DNA of 64,000 nucleotides from Azolla pinnata (GCA_037176905.1 JBBBWG010009224.1:26788-90787), one strand, 5' to 3'. Positions 11,051-22,754 are shown, numbered from the stretch's first letter. Translations and numbers: made by a program. Notes: generated from the letters alone by a model not told the origin.

Positions 11051-11107
11051 GCGGTCATGGATTTTGGGGCAAGAAAAAAACAAAAGTTACTATTTGTGGC
11101 TTTCCAC

Positions 11108-11720
11108 ATGACCACATGCATGCATGCATGCATGCATGCATGTGGGCGCTTCTGGATGCATGCATGCATGCACGTGTGGGTGCATGCGCATGCATGCATG
11201 TGTGCGTGCGCATGTGTATGACGCGCATGCGCCTGGATGCACGTGCGCACGTGCGGCCCATGCTGACGGATACCGTGCCCCACATGCATGCATGCATCTT
11301 GTGCGCATGTGCATGCATGTATATGCATATGCGTCTGGATGCACGTGGTTCACATGTGGATGGACACCATCCCCCCCCATGTCCATGCACGCTCACGCCG
11401 CATGCATGACATCCCCCCCCCATGCATGCACACATGCACACACACTACATCCTTCCTCTCCATCATCATCATCCACACGCCTCCCCATGCCATGCATGCC
11501 CCATGCATGCACACATGCATACACACTACGCCCTTCTCCATCGTCATCATCCACACCCCCCATGCCATGCATGCCCCATGCACGTACGTGCACATACGCC
11601 CATGCATCAACATCATGCATGACATCCTTGTGGCAACATGCACATGCACATGCACTCACATGAACCCATATGGCGCATGCGCATGCATGCATGGTATGCA
11701 TGTACCCTGCTCAGAGCCTT
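11108..11720. repeat. CATGCA-rich palindromic microsatellite block
   Basis: Dense alternating purine-pyrimidine sequence built from GCATGCAT, CACATG and GTGCGCATG words, with CCCCCCC runs at 11370-11420. The longer open frames here on both strands are Met/His/Cys/Ala-rich shadows of the repeat and not genes. An internal duplication is visible: the CCCATGCATGCACACATGCA phrase recurs with ~85-bp spacing between 11410 and 11580. Confidence 0.9.
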
Positions 11721-11829
11721 GCATGAGCGCATCAATCGCATATATATTCTTCACTGCCCATTCATTCGCAGACAGAGACTCTGTCTGCCAGGGAGATCTA
11801 GCTACCAAATCTGCGTCTTGACCTCGTGA

Positions 11830-12125
11830 ATCTTAACGGTTCTGCCTCGATGAGTTACGTACGCAACATTCCCAAAACATTGGAGAAGTGTAGGCGCTTT
11901 GGCTCAACGCAGCTCGGCAGTTCCGAAAACCATTCACCAGTTTCGATCTGGCATAATCAAGGGTGGAAGTATCCGTGAAGAGGGGGAGACTGGAATCTCC
12001 ATTCTGCACTTCCCTCGTATAACGATTCGAACCTGTCACCTGCTATTAAAAGTATAGAACTAGATACTTTGGTCAGTCGGCGATATTGACCTTTCGGTTA
12101 TGTGCTCGTGGCAATCGTTCTTCTT
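11830..12125 (-). repeat. Candidate SINE-like or other short dispersed repeat
   Basis: On the minus strand the block starts with GCACATAACCGAAAGGT, passes CTAGTTCTA, and reaches ACAGGTTCGAATCG near 12020, which fits a polymerase III B-box (GGTTCGAATC). A second, shorter copy of the head lies on the same strand at ~12510-12605 (GCATATAACCAAAAGGT ... AGTATCTAGTTTT). A convincing A-box or terminal poly-A was not seen, so the assignment to SINEs is tentative. Confidence 0.4.
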
Positions 12126-12169
12126 CGCTTTTTTCCTGTCCATGTATCGAGTCGGACGTTTGCCATATT

Positions 12170-12497
12170 AGAGACGGTTAGGTTAATTCGCAAGGGTACG
12201 ATCGTATCCAATCAGAGCTCGATCTTTTAAACACGAAATCTTCGCATTAGAGCGAGAAATTCAAAAGCGTTTTCGTGATTCGAACCATATACGTGCTAAA
12301 AAAAAGGGCACGGGATGAGGAACTCTCGAAATGAGTCCAACAACTAAAAAACTAGTCGTATCATCTCTTCGACAGCAAGAGTATGTATCGCAAAACTTGA
12401 TAAAAGAACAAAAGTTTCGGTTGGCTAACGAAAAAGTTGGATTGATGATACAAAATCACGAATTCGAGGAAGCTTATCAAGTCCAGACATGGTAAGG
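12170..12497 (+). pseudogene. Coding-like relic with coiled-coil character
   Basis: Two short plus-strand frames look protein-like although neither reaches a usual gene length. One near 12225-12317 reads ALEREIQKRFRDSNHIRAKK. The other, 12330-12497, is a 54-codon ATG frame containing LRQQEYVSQNLIKEQKFRL. Both are rich in charged residues and Leu in a coiled-coil pattern. I do not recognise the family. It may be a decayed gag-like or cellular gene fragment. Confidence 0.25.
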
Positions 12498-12619
12498 GTT
12501 GAGAACTCTTTTTTGATTCTATGGGCGGTGGTTAAAAACTAGATACTTGAATTAATAGATGATAAGTTCAAGTCGTGATAATATAAACCTTTTGGTTATA
12601 TGCTTCCTTCTCTAGTTTA

Positions 12620-13300
12620 AACAAGCTCCTCCAAATTGCTGCTACAATATCTCTATCGGCGGCACCACAATTCACTGAACACAGATTGTACGCCGAACTT
12701 CCGAGATTCTCCACCTAGAAGTATAACCGAAAAAAGGTCTCGTGCCTTGTGTCTTTGTTAAGGTCTTGATTTTACGGTTCGCGACGAATCTGATCGAGAG
12801 AAACTCGTTTCTGACTTGTTTTAAGCGCCTTCGATGCTGTTTTTTTAGGAAGTTCCAAACGGTTCGAGAAGGTTTCGGAATATATTTCCATGTACTTCTG
12901 CCCACAATATAAATGCTCGAAACCTCCTCCCATCTCGCCAAGGGATTGAACACTACTGGCCACTGGCACATCAATCCAGTTTTTGTTCCAATTTATCTCT
13001 ATCGTCATGCTCTCTCGTTGTTCCCAGCTTCTTGAGATTGTCACTTCCAGCTCCAAGCTCGTAACCTCATCACTCGTAGCCTCGCCCTTTCTGCTCCTTT
13101 ACAATTTGTCGCTTGGTATGTTCGCGAAACTCGAATCAGATACGATGCAGCTGAAGCCTCGTGCATCGAAACTATCCCAAACTTCGATGTCCATACAACT
13201 TGTGCCCATGAAAGCAAGCACCGGCTGGGCAACAGTACAATCTTGCAGACGACTATCTTCGTGATTTTCTCTGCCACAATTACACATCAGGCAAAGCTAC
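12620..13300 (-). other. Unassigned stretch, weak minus-strand coding signal
   Basis: Overlapping minus-strand frames (13099-13287 and 12772-13056) have moderately natural amino-acid composition, for example SLGEMGGGFEHLYCGQKYME, but they are short, in different frames, and show no known motif. They could be fragments of a decayed element. Confidence 0.25.
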
Positions 13301-13845
13301 AGAGAATCCCATGCATTCAGCAGCAGATCGATAACCATCGAAACACAACAATACCCTCCCTTATTGGTTTCATTCGGTCGTGAGCTCTCCCCTCCCCGAA
13401 ACCTCGACAAAAAACACTTTAAGCTTGTAACCGCGATGCATCTGACACGAGAAGATGACACGAATCCCTTCGATTGATTGAACGGAATAGAGATCGATCG
13501 TAGCTCAACGAATTATCCTATTCCAATCGATACATCCAACATAAGTCTGATGATGATGATGATGGTGGTGATGGTGATTGTGCTGCTGCTGATGATGATC
13601 CGGAGATGGTGGGCATTTTCACAAAGGTGCAGATGTTGTTCTACCTAGAAATCGTGGCAAAGAGGATAAGACCTCGGCCGAATCTCACCCTTCAATCTGC
13701 ACACATGTGCAGATCATTATGTCTGAAGATCTCTGACATGTTCCATGGAGTTCAAGCTTTAAAGGCAGGGATTTGGCCCTGCTCTGTGGTTTCTTCTTCT
13801 TCCTCTCTAACCCTAGCTCTCCTTTCCATCCTTAACCTCTGGCGT

Positions 13846-16800
13846 ATGAAGGAAACACCCTCTCAAAATGAAAGAATCAAGGCTTTTCTTCTCCTTCCCC
13901 TCCGTCTCCCGAGGTAAATTTCCTTGTTCTTTTTTTCTTCTGCCTTTGGGTTTTTAAAAGGAGTCCATGTTTTTAGAAATTTTCTCATCTTTACTCTGCA
14001 TTTGATGTAACATCTGCCTGTTTATTACATCGTGTACTGAGAATCGAGAGCCCTGATTGTTGAATTTTGCTTCTTCTTCATGTTATATTCCATCAGGCAT
14101 GGATTAAATTGGTTTCTTTTCGTGGCATCTGTCACATATGCAATGTGAAAAGCACATCCCGTCATAAGAACACGAGCTATTTGCATTTTTGCTACCAAGT
14201 AACTACTCTGGAATGACCTGATGTAATGTGCAGGAAACCGCGAAGCCTAGATTGTCAGCTGGCCCCAATTTGAATTTCTTGTTTTCTGAATTTCCCACCA
14301 TGAAAACTAGATGTAACGTAGCAACTTCCAATTCTACATAAAGATTAGTTTAAACGTATTCAAAGTCACTGTATGATGATCCAAGTTTTCCTCATTGAAA
14401 AAAATTTTAGAATGATAATATCAATATGGAAAGGGGCTTCCATATCCTGGTTTGTTGTTGAGGTTTTTTGGTTTTTTTTTGCATGTGTAACCGGATAGTG
14501 ACATGCTGTTGAACTCAACATTCCGTTGTAAATTTTAGTTTTTTCTTCATCAATACTCAAGTCAAGGATTATTGATTGGTTTCATATATCTCGTGGTTCC
14601 ATTTTGTTTTTGTTTTGGAGGGATAGAAATTGATGGCATAAAAGCTAAACCAGAGCTATGTGAAGGAAAATGCTATACTGCGTCTTTCCCAATGTTGTAA
14701 TATTTATATGATTTAGACAAGAACTACAGATTCGGGGTAAGTGAAAATACTTATCAACCAGCTGAAGGATTCTGGAGCAATACAATTTTCCGTTGGGCAT
14801 AATAAACTTTCTTTCTTTCTATATCCCAAAAAACCAAAGGATTTTATAGTTCTGTCTCTAAAAGATTGATAGAGAAAGTAGGCTATGCATCTTTACTCCA
14901 GACAGGGGGTACTAGATAAGGACATCGGTTTTCTAGGGATTACTGCTGGAAGTATACATCTGAAAAGATGGACCCCTNNNNNNNNNNNNNNNNNNNNNNN
15001 NNNNNNNNNNNNNNNNNNNNNNNNNNNNNNNNNNNNNNNNNNNNNNNNNNNNNNNNNNNNNNNNNNNNNNNNNNNNNGACAGGGGGTACTAGATAAGGAC
15101 ATCGGTTTTCTAGGGATTACTGCTGGAAGTATACATCTGAAAAGATGGACCCCTTGTTGTGGGAGAGCCCGAGAATCTTGAAAAGTGGTGTAACATTTTC
15201 ATGGTGAAATGAAACTTAACCCTGATATTTTTGGAGTTCAGCATGCAAAATTAGAACTTTAAAACTAGTCTTCTGTTTTGAAAATAAGTGACCGAGGATT
15301 TCTGATGCTTGAATAGGTCCTAATTCCATTCTGCAAAAGCTCAGGCCTTTCGTGTCCGGAAATCAATTCAAGTCACCTGTTTCAAATCATTGTGCTGGCT
15401 ATCATGGTGCAAATTCAGATGAAAGCGATGGAGATGATTTGAGCATTTCTGGTAAAAAATCGAAGAATGTGACAAGATCACAAAGGATGGATACTGATGA
15501 TGAAGACGAGAAACTAGGGCGATGGAATTCACAGATTATGTGGCTGAGCAATGTTCTCGAATCAGCAATGAGCTGGTATAAGCAAAATGTGCGCCCAGGC
15601 ATGCAACTCTGACACTCCTGTTAGTATCTGCTCTTACTGCTACAGTAATTTAGCTTTCTGCTTTGGCATTCTATACTTTTCAGCTGTAATAAAAGGTCTC
15701 AACTTATTTGTTTCTTGTGTAAACTGTTTAATAATGAATTTAATGTCATTTTGGCAATCTTTTTGTGAGGTTAGTACCATGAATTTAAACGTTTGCAGAG
15801 GAGGATCAAAATTTTAATAAAATGGTGAAATCTCCTGTATTGATTCTTTTCTTCTTCTTTGGGCATCCTTTCCGCAGGAGACACTCGACAGGCAACCAAG
15901 CCAGCAACAACTCGATCTCTTGTAGATATTGCATTGAATCTCCACCGGAGCACTATAGCTGGAATGCACCAGTGGAGTTTAGGCGACCTTACATTAGGGC
16001 TGTATCTATTGTCTTTGCGTCATGCAACAGAGATGACCCCTGATTCCGTGAAAGGCGAGAAGGTTATCTCTCCGACAGTGGTGAGATTCAAATTTTTTGT
16101 ATATGTAAAAAAAACAGTTCTAGTGCTAGTTTTGTTTACATTATTACTTGTTTGTCATAGTGATCGCCTCAGCTCTAAACTCCTCCGAATTGTTGAGCCC
16201 TACTTTTTCAGGATGAGTACCACTAAGTTTTTGTACTCTCAGGACCTAGTGAAATCATTTCCTGGTCTTGACCTATTACTGTTCAATAAAGCTTCCAGTA
16301 CTGAGATGAATGATGTTACCAATTTCACCAATCGACACTCCAATCCCATTTCTACAATAAATATCTGTGAAATTCATCCAGGAACGGTCACATTTTGTTG
16401 TTTGCTTTTCCATCGCTCAGTGTCATTTGCATGCAACAAAAACTGTGCATACATTCATCCAATAGCATTGATCCAAGGTCTATTGTTTACAAAACTATTG
16501 TGCTAAAAGTAAACACCGTCCCGAGTTTAACATGAAACATATAAACTGCTTCTCAGTGCATCTTACACAGCTGAACTCTATTTGTCTGGTCTGTTGTTTG
16601 AGAAATAGCTGTGAGCAAGTTGCTGAAGAATGATGCTATGCGTTTATGTTAAATAATAGAATCCAAATGTTATATATGAATGCCTTTCTGGTAGAGTGGA
16701 CACAAACAGATTCTTGTGGTGTTATGGAGGCCAGATGCCTGGCATCAATATGGCGCCTTGGTTCTCCTTCATTTCATATGGCTATGCTTAGTCTACTGTT

Positions 16801-18494
16801 GATTATAAGAAGTCTTACGTGCTTTACTGAAATTCAGCTTGTAAGAGAAATGATTTTGTTTGCAGGTCACCGAACTCATTTACCATGTTGAGCTAGCCAA
16901 AGGAGCGTACATGAAAGATCCTGCAAATCTTGCACGCGTAAGCATGCTTCGTGAAAGTAATGTCGTAAAGTTTATGGATAAGTCCAGTGTGATGCGTCCA
17001 GCATATTACATAGCTGTGGATGTGCGCGAACGGCTTGTTATTCTTGGCATTCGTGGGACCAGCTCTATTCATGACTTAGTCACAGATCTAGTTGCACATA
17101 GCGATGAAGAAGTGACCTTTGATGGCGGAACTGTGCATTTTGGAACAGCGAAAGCAGCAGAGTGGTTCATAGCTAATGAACTCGACACATTAAGGCACTG
17201 GTTGAAGATCAATAATGTGAGCATTGTCTCCCCTGGATCATGCTCTGTCCTCTTTAAGCTTCTCCAAATGATGTGTGATACGAGTACAGTGCGCTTTTTT
17301 TGTGTGGTTATAGGGGTTTAGCCTGAGGCTTGTTGGGCATTCTCTTGGTGGGGCCACTGCATCGCTCCTGGCGATGATGCTTCGAAAGAAGTCAGAGGAG
17401 GAGCTGGGCTTTTCTCCTAATGTTGTTTCTGCTGTAGCTTTTGCAAGCCCTCCTTGTGTTTCGCGGATGCTTGCACTTCAGAGCGTGGAGTTTGTACGAA
17501 CCATTGTTCTCCAGGTACTTCTCTCGAGTCTACCCCATTTTCGTGAGTCGAGCACATGACTAAATGTATGGTTTGTCGTATGACCTTTCTGGATTCGGTG
17601 TAGGATGACATTATTCCTCGAATGAGTGCAGTTTCGTTGCTGAGGCTGCGGAATGAGATAAAGCTAGATCTCGACTGGTACGAGAAGAGTACGAAAATCG
17701 TTAAAGGAATCGCGATCGGAAATTCGTTAAAATCTGCTTGTTTCCCCATTTCGCTAACAGGAGCAGCTTTTTACGGAAGGAAGCTGAAGAAAGGAAGGGG
17801 GTTTTGGACCTGGTTGCGAGTACAGTGGAAGCATTGTCATCGGTACAAGACGTGGCTCAGAGGTACAGAGCTTTTGCGAGCCGCTTCGGGCCATCGAACA
17901 ATCATGGTGAGAGCCACGGTTTCGACGGGGAAAAATGAAGCGAAAAGAATTCGTTACCCTGTTCATTTTGGGCCCATTTTTAGAGAAACAAGAGGAAAAT
18001 TCTCAAACCTCTCAGGTTTCAGGACAAATCTTTGTTCTACAATCTTCTGGAGCAGTGATTTTACTAAGTGTCTTGCTTTACATGCATTTGTTACATGCAT
18101 TTGACACAAATCAAATCTCTGGTTAAATAGTGACGCGGGCGGAGGGGACAAACATGTTTTTTTTGCAGGCACAGGAAAACCAAGTGCAAAGCAGCTGGTG
18201 GTAAGCAACGAGAATCGGAAGCACGAAGATGAAGCCTCTGATGCCAAGAAACCTGCTCATCATGATCATCCTGTGGAAGAGCTCTTCTCCCCTGGATTGC
18301 TGTTCCATATTCGCGGGCGCCCTGTCTTCCAGAAGAGCTCGAATAAGTTCACCGAAGGCATGGAGGGCTGCACCCTTTGGGAAGCATATCCAAATGAGTT
18401 CTTCAACCGGATCGTTCTCTCGGGATCGTTCTTCCGAGACCACAAATGCGATAGCTACTACCAAGGGCTGAGAGACACCCTGAAAGGTCTTTGA
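13846..18494 (+). CDS. Class 3 lipase, sn1-diacylglycerol-lipase type (nine exons)
   Basis: Predicted to cut acyl esters of di- or monoacylglycerol. Exons read by splice phase: 13846-13913, 14902-14977 (repeated 15079-15155 across the N gap), 15317-15598, 15878-16080, 16866-17216, 17314-17514, 17604-17677, 17761-17906, 18169-18494. The catalytic core spans exons 5-7: ILGIRGTSSIHDLVTDL, a conserved His-Phe-Gly segment, the nucleophile elbow LVGHSLGGATASLL (Ser in GHSLGG) and the acid-site region VLQDDIIPRMS. The C-terminal module LFSPGLLFHIRGRP .. RIVLSGSFFRDHKCDSYY is typical of the plant DAGL-like subgroup. Exon 3 carries an acidic linker. Exons 3 and 4 join in frame only if the intron starts with GC (15599). 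The ATG at 13846 keeps phase, but the frame is open back to an ATG at 13606, so the N-terminus is uncertain. The exon 2 donor (GTTGTG) is weak. Confidence 0.85.
14901..15154 (+). repeat. 77-bp identical flanks on both sides of the N gap
   Basis: The 77 bases 14901-14977 (starting GACAGGGGGTACTAGATAAG) are repeated base for base at 15078-15154. The left copy touches the first N and the right copy starts right after the last N. This is what two overlapping contig ends look like when a scaffolder fails to merge them. Confidence 0.97.
14978..15077. other. Assembly gap of exactly 100 N
   Basis: One hundred Ns, the usual placeholder for a gap of unknown size. It falls inside exon 2 of the lipase gene. 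Confidence 0.99.
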
Positions 18495-18589
18495 AACTTC
18501 TCTGTCCGAAGAAGAATTTGCAGAGAAATCCGACGACAGAGAAAGAGTCCGCGAAGAAAGATCGTGGATTTTTGCAGAATCCGACAAGC

Positions 18590-18885
18590 AAAGAGTCGAT
18601 GGAGCTCATGGGATGTTTGCAGAATTATGACCAATTAAAAATCCATGGAGATCGTCGATGAAGCTCATGGATTTTTTGCAGAATTGTGACCAACAAAAAA
18701 TCCATGGAGATCGTCGATGAAGCTCGTGGGTTTTTGCAGAATTGTGACGATAAAAATCCAGGGAGATTGTCGATGAGGCTCATGGATTTTGCAGGATTAT
18801 GGCAATAAAAATCCATGGAGATCGTCGATGAAGCTCATGGATTTTGCAGAACATGACCGATAAAAATCCATGGAGATGATGGAAA
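18590..18885 (+). repeat. Tandem repeat, ~55-60 bp unit, five copies, lipase 3' flank
   Basis: Units of the form AAAATCCATGGAGATCGTCG + ATGAAGCTCATGGATTTTGC + AGAATTATGACCAAT recur from just after the lipase stop codon (stop at 18494). The copies differ by small indels in the T-run and at the GACCAAT end. Probably in the 3' UTR. The open frames seen in it on the minus strand come from the repeat. Confidence 0.9.
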
Positions 18886-19399
18886 ATAGTGGTAGAGGAT
18901 TAGATCTTGTTACAAACCGACATTTTTCTACACTTGTTCCTCCTCATCAGAGAGATGAGAATTTTTTTTCATCTATGCCTTGTCGAAAAGAAATCGCAGT
19001 TTTCACTCTATTTTTAGTTTGGAACGAGAGTGCCGTCGAACCGCATCGGTGAAGATGCTATATATGGAATCTGGTGAAATGAAATGTGGTCTCTCATTGG
19101 AAGGAAGATCAATTCTTATGAAAGAACTAATTACACCAACGAGGCTCATCGGAGCTGCTGCTCCTGAATTCTGAAACACTGAAGGCTTTCTCGACGGTGG
19201 GCTTTCAGATCAGAAGAGGGTTTGGCAAGCTCATCGGTCACTAATAGCCTCGATCAGCCCAATCGATAGCAAGAAGAAATGTTTGCTTTTTTCTTGATCG
19301 ATTTGGATACGAAATCGTACAAGATTTGGTAAGTGTGATCAATCAAACATCAGAACGTTTTCGCGCTCTCATTGTTTTGTCTAGCTGAGATGTGTATCT

Positions 19400-19745
19400 A
19401 AAACCCCAAACCCTAACACAAAACCCCAAAACTCCTGACCCTAACCCTAACCCTAACCCTAAACCCCAAAACTCCTAACCTAACATCCTAACCCTAACCC
19501 AAAACCGAAACCCCAAAACTCCTAACCTAAATCTAACCCCCAAAACTCCTAACACTAACCCTAAACCCAAACCCCTAAACTCCTAACCCCTAACCCTAAA
19601 CCTAAACCTAAATCCAAAACTCCTAACCTAAATCTAAACCCCAAAACTCCTAACCCTAACATCCTAACCCTAACCCTAACCCTAACCCTAACCCTAAACC
19701 CCAAAACTCCTAACCCTAACATGCTAACCCTAACCCTAAACCTCC
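19400..19745 (-). repeat. Degenerate interstitial telomere-like tract (CCCTAA / CCCCAAAACTCCTAA)
   Basis: About 345 bases of CCCTAA hexamers mixed with a longer unit AACCCCAAAACTCCTAACCT that recurs eight or so times. Also contains CCTAAACCTAAATC variants. It lies ~140 bases upstream of the DUF2039-type gene start. Confidence 0.9.
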
Positions 19746-19885
19746 CCATAGTTCCTTGTTGACCTTGAAAGCATGGGTTTGGGTTTTGTTTCTCCTCCTC
19801 TTCTTCTTTGGTTCCTGAGGCGGGGCAAAACGCACGGCTCACGCTCCTGCTTCTTCTGCTTCTGCTCCCGGGCTCATTCATCTCC

Positions 19886-22754
19886 ATGGCCACACGCAAG
19901 GGACCTCCGAAGCATCAGAACAAGGTCGCTTGGAAGGCAGATGCCGGAATCAAGAAGAACGACAAGGTAAAGAAAACGATTGAAGAAGAGATCATGAGAA
20001 AGAGAGAGAGAGAGTTTAGTGTCGTCTTCGGGGGGTGAAGGATTTAGGGGGATAGTGGCTTGGTGGGCTTTGGGTTCTAGGGTTTAGAGAGATCGAGAGG
20101 GGGAGGGAGAGGGCGCGAGCGAGAGAGATAGAGCGAAGGGAGGTCTTCTTTTATGGAAAACAAACTGAAAAACAGGAACTTGGAGGCAAACTTCACCCTT
20201 ACCCACCAATCTCTGGAGTCTGCCCTCGCTGTAGAGACCAGATTCAATGGCGCAGAAAGTAAGTATGGAACCATCGCAAAAGGAAAAACTTGGATGGTAG
20301 ATTGAATGCTTGTTGCTTCTTTGCAAAATGGAGCTGCTCTGATTGCACGAGAGATGTCTGCTCTTCTGTTTCCAGGTATGGGAAGTATAAAGCATTGAAG
20401 GAGCCGTCTAAATGGTAAGAATCCGGCATTTGAATGTAGCATGTTTAGGATTCAAAAAAAAGTCCCTGCTTTGGACCTTCTATTGCAATCCCTCAATTTG
20501 TCTGAAAGCACACTGTGAAGAAGTTTGCTCGAAAGACATTCATAGCTACATGTAGCTGTTCTCATAACAGGGTTACAAGCAGTCCAGAGTGCCTCCAAAC
20601 AGATGCTTTATGTCTTATATACACTTTTGTTTTTTATGGGTATAATCAGTTACTCGTCTTTTTGAGATTGGTGATGTGATGGGCAGATTTCATGCGGTCG
20701 TACCTGTTTATAACTGGATTGTTTGAATATTAGAATCATCACAAACAAATGGTCTCAATATATACTCCAGTACTAATATTTTTTGATGACCATTGATTCT
20801 TGCTATCATAGTAACAACTGCAGCAAACGTGCTGTTCGCCAGGCTTACCATGCTCTCTGCACAGGTTAAGAAATCCCATCTTACTTTAGTATGATTTGTT
20901 TCCACTATCTAGCCATAGTTTGGGAGGTGTTTGTTTTCTAATATCCCAATAGCTTGTCTACAGCTTGTGCAAAGGAAAGAAATGTTTGTGCCAAATGTTG
21001 CCAACCTTCACAGATCATAGTTGGGAAGTAAGTTTTTCAGATCTTTTGAAAATTGCAGTGAAGGCTCATGAGTTGGATCAAGGAAATAGAATATTAATGT
21101 GATAAGATTCAGATGTTTTCAAAACGTTTATTCTTAAAATTTTCGTCTTCCTTCAACCCCTTGTGAATTTTTCTCAAGAACAATTGACATAGGGAAATTT
21201 ATGGATAGGTTTGAATTAAGTTATATATATTCTTACAACCTTCCTTTTTAATGCATGTTATTATCTAATCATTTAGTGATCTCGAGTGCTGACTTCTTTT
21301 CTGTGAAAACTTCCATCATATGTTCTTTTTATGTGTGGATGTAGATACCTTCATTAATGTGATAGTTATGGTAATAATTAGACTGCTATAGGCACACACA
21401 AAATAATTTCGTGAAGGGTCTATTGATAAGAGCCACAACCCTAAACCCTAGAACCCTCACTATAAAGAGACTACTATTGCTGAATGCAAATTCATGGGCT
21501 ATACAGTTCTTGTTAAGGCTTGTAGATTAGCTAATGAAAATCTGAATACAGAAATTGGGGGAACCATCTAATGTATTGCCCCAGGACTTGAATGGCAACC
21601 CTTTCCATGATTATGCTTGCATAAAAATATGTCTGGCAGTGCCACTCAGTCAGGTACACACCTGAAACTCCAACTTATGCTATCTATCATGAATACGTGA
21701 CAGGATGGCCGGTTTCGAGTATCTGCCACCTCTTGATGATTGTGCATCAGAAATGCTTATGTCAGTAGGTTCTATCTGTCAGTTGGTTATGTCAGTTGGT
21801 TATGGAAATGATCAGTTATCTAAGCTTTTATCCATTTGGAACTTGATATATAGTGAATCCTAATGCGAGACTAGTGAAAAGCTCTGGAGTATATTGCTGA
21901 AGCCTTGATATCTCCTCAAAAACCAGTGGTCCCAATCCTTTCACAAACAAATAACCAATTTCTAGGCACAAATTATTGGCCAGTTCTTGATCTCTCTTAG
22001 TAGTATGCTTTATTTTAAGAATCATAATGTCTGTAATGGGGAGATAGGGATAATGAAGAACAAAGTGAGGCTTTTCAAAAGTTTTCCGTCGTATTTATGG
22101 CCAGTAAAATCATTTGTTCTTTCTTTTGCATATTATATTTCAAACTCTTCTTTTTGGCAGGGATGCAGATGAGGAAAAAGAGCAACAAGAAATCCTTGAA
22201 CATGTCAGTGGAATCTATCTTCTATTTCCAGCTTTCTTTAATACTCTATAATATTCCAAGTAATTATTAGCTGTGTTTTGCTTTGATTGCTATACACAGG
22301 CTCTAAGGAATTTACGAGAACGGGATAGAAGAACATTACTTCGGGCAGTAAGTGAACACATTTCCCAGATGAACCACTGCAAGGAATTGACAATAGCCAT
22401 TATTTTCTTTTGATTTGAATTCCATCCAATTTTGGGAAATCAGGCACTGATCTCATATGCTTGCAGATGAGCAGTGGAACACCTAGTGAAAAAACTCGTG
22501 TAAAACTAGAGAAAGCCAAAATCAAAGCTACTCATACAGAGGAAAGCGAAGAGTCTGAGGTAGAGGAAACCGAAGAGTCCGAGGCAGAGGAAGACGAGGA
22601 ATGTGAATCAGAGGAAGACGAGCAATCGGAGTCCCTGGAATATGAAGAATCTGAATTGGCCTCTGAAGAGGTAGATCTTGATGCTAATGAAGCAGAGGAG
22701 CATCGAAACAGATTGATTAAGAAGGCTAGTTTGGAGAAGCTTGTATTACATTAA
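19886..22754 (+). CDS. DUF2039 / C9orf85-type small Cys-rich protein (232 aa, eight exons)
   Basis: Exons: 19886-19966, 20176-20258, 20376-20414, 20812-20864, 20964-21027, 22161-22203, 22300-22347, 22467-22754; all borders are GT-AG and phases join cleanly to 699 nt. The protein starts MATRKGPPKHQNKVAWKADA, the hallmark N-terminus of the family. Four cysteine pairs follow: CPRC (before RDQIQWRRK), CNNC, LCTAC and VCAKCC, plausible zinc ligands. Then comes a basic-acidic helix ALRNLRERDRRTLLRAM. The last exon adds a ~70-residue Glu/Ser-rich acidic tail (EESEESEVEETEESEAEEDE) and a basic end. No molecular function is established for this eukaryotic family as far as I know. The Cys pairs and acidic tail suggest a zinc-binding protein that meets RNA or basic proteins, which is inference. 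Confidence 0.92.

Noticed and set aside
12010-12060. A tRNA gene at the GGTTCGAATC motif (minus strand)
   Set aside because: No acceptor-stem pairing or anticodon arm could be folded around it, so it is at most part of a tRNA-derived repeat.
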